A stretch of 64,000 nucleotides of DNA from Paenibacillus radicis (ex Gao et al. 2016) (GTDB lineage: Bacteria > Bacillota > Bacilli > Paenibacillales > Paenibacillaceae): positions 212,939 through 276,938 of the forward strand of contig NZ_BMHY01000008.1 of NCBI RefSeq assembly GCF_014641555.1. The letters are read 5' to 3'. The notes beneath the pieces are model-generated. The model did no database searches. It saw nothing but the letters and a program-made list of their open reading frames with translations, and was not told where the DNA came from. The position numbers and the translations under genes were made by a program. Within the stretch, counting starts at the first letter, position 1; each line of letters opens with the position of its first letter. Shown here one piece after another: positions 63,906 through 64,000 of the stretch.

Positions 63906-64000
63906 TTGCATTGTTATATCCGTCTATGGTATATTCTAATTCCGGCCGAGAGAGACGCGGTTGGCGAGGCAAGCGAGAGCGAATGGGACAAGCTGAACGG
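63906..64000 (+). promoter_or_regulatory. Promoter and leader of a gene beyond the window edge
   Basis: TTGCAT, 18-bp spacer, TATATT, then a purine-rich leader (GAGAGAGACGCGGTTGGCGAGG, ...GGGACAAGC) that is reminiscent of the start of a T-box stem I. The rest lies outside the window, so this is tentative. Confidence 0.3.

Overview
The window reads as chromosomal DNA of a Gram-positive, spore-former-type Firmicute, most likely Paenibacillus or a close relative. The basis is the moderate GC content, AGGAGG-type ribosome binding sites with frequent GTG/TTG starts, many sugar ABC importers paired with YesM/YesN-type two-component systems, an S-layer-homology protein, a CIRCE element and Firmicute-style riboswitches. 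No rRNA, tRNA, intact insertion sequence, prophage or CRISPR array was seen. Genus assignment is inference.

Layout. 1-9.4 kb: an alpha-galactoside locus (5'-cut clan GH-D alpha-galactosidase, YesM/YesN pair, lipoprotein plus two permeases, GH4 alpha-galactosidase). 9.5-11.6 kb: a small protein, a DinB-fold protein and a decay zone with remnants of an alpha/beta hydrolase, an MFS transporter and a LysR regulator. 11.6-20.9 kb: SgrR-like regulator, large SLH surface protein, AlkA glycosylase, CPBP protease with PadR repressor, a coiled-coil protein, and a lactonase-like hydrolase divergent from an HxlR regulator. 21-32.6 kb: two more sugar importers, one with a LacI regulator and two matched operators, one with its own YesM/YesN pair. 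32.7-35.4 kb: a four-gene lesion-repair operon (adaA, ogt, a 2OG-Fe(II) oxygenase, an SPL-like radical SAM enzyme). 35.5-43.1 kb: metallo-hydrolase, CDF transporter, VOC protein, htpG under CIRCE, folD plus cyclodeaminase behind a ZTP riboswitch, a WGR protein. 43.7-52.0 kb: a TPP-riboswitch operon (tenA, thiZXY-type importer, thiF, thiE, thiS, thiG, thiO, thiD). 52.5-53.5 kb: a scar with a 117-bp direct repeat, a GNAT-like remnant, a 70-residue ORF and a thiD-like scrap. 53.5-58.9 kb: OmpR-type two-component system with an FtsX-type ABC transporter. 59-64 kb: small and lipoprotein genes, an SDR enzyme, a CYTH/P-loop pair, AlkD, and the start of another leader.

How the genes work together. 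All three sugar importers lack an ATPase gene, so they probably share an MsmX-type ATPase encoded elsewhere. Alkylation repair is over-represented (AlkA, the Ada operon, AlkD). The thiamine operon makes the thiazole moiety through ThiO/ThiG/ThiS/ThiF and obtains pyrimidine by uptake and TenA salvage, with no thiC in the window. The best candidates for something under-described are the four-gene repair operon, the htpG/CIRCE pairing, the CYTH/P-loop pair, the cluster of four TGCA palindromes near 40.1 kb and the repeat-flanked scar near 53 kb.
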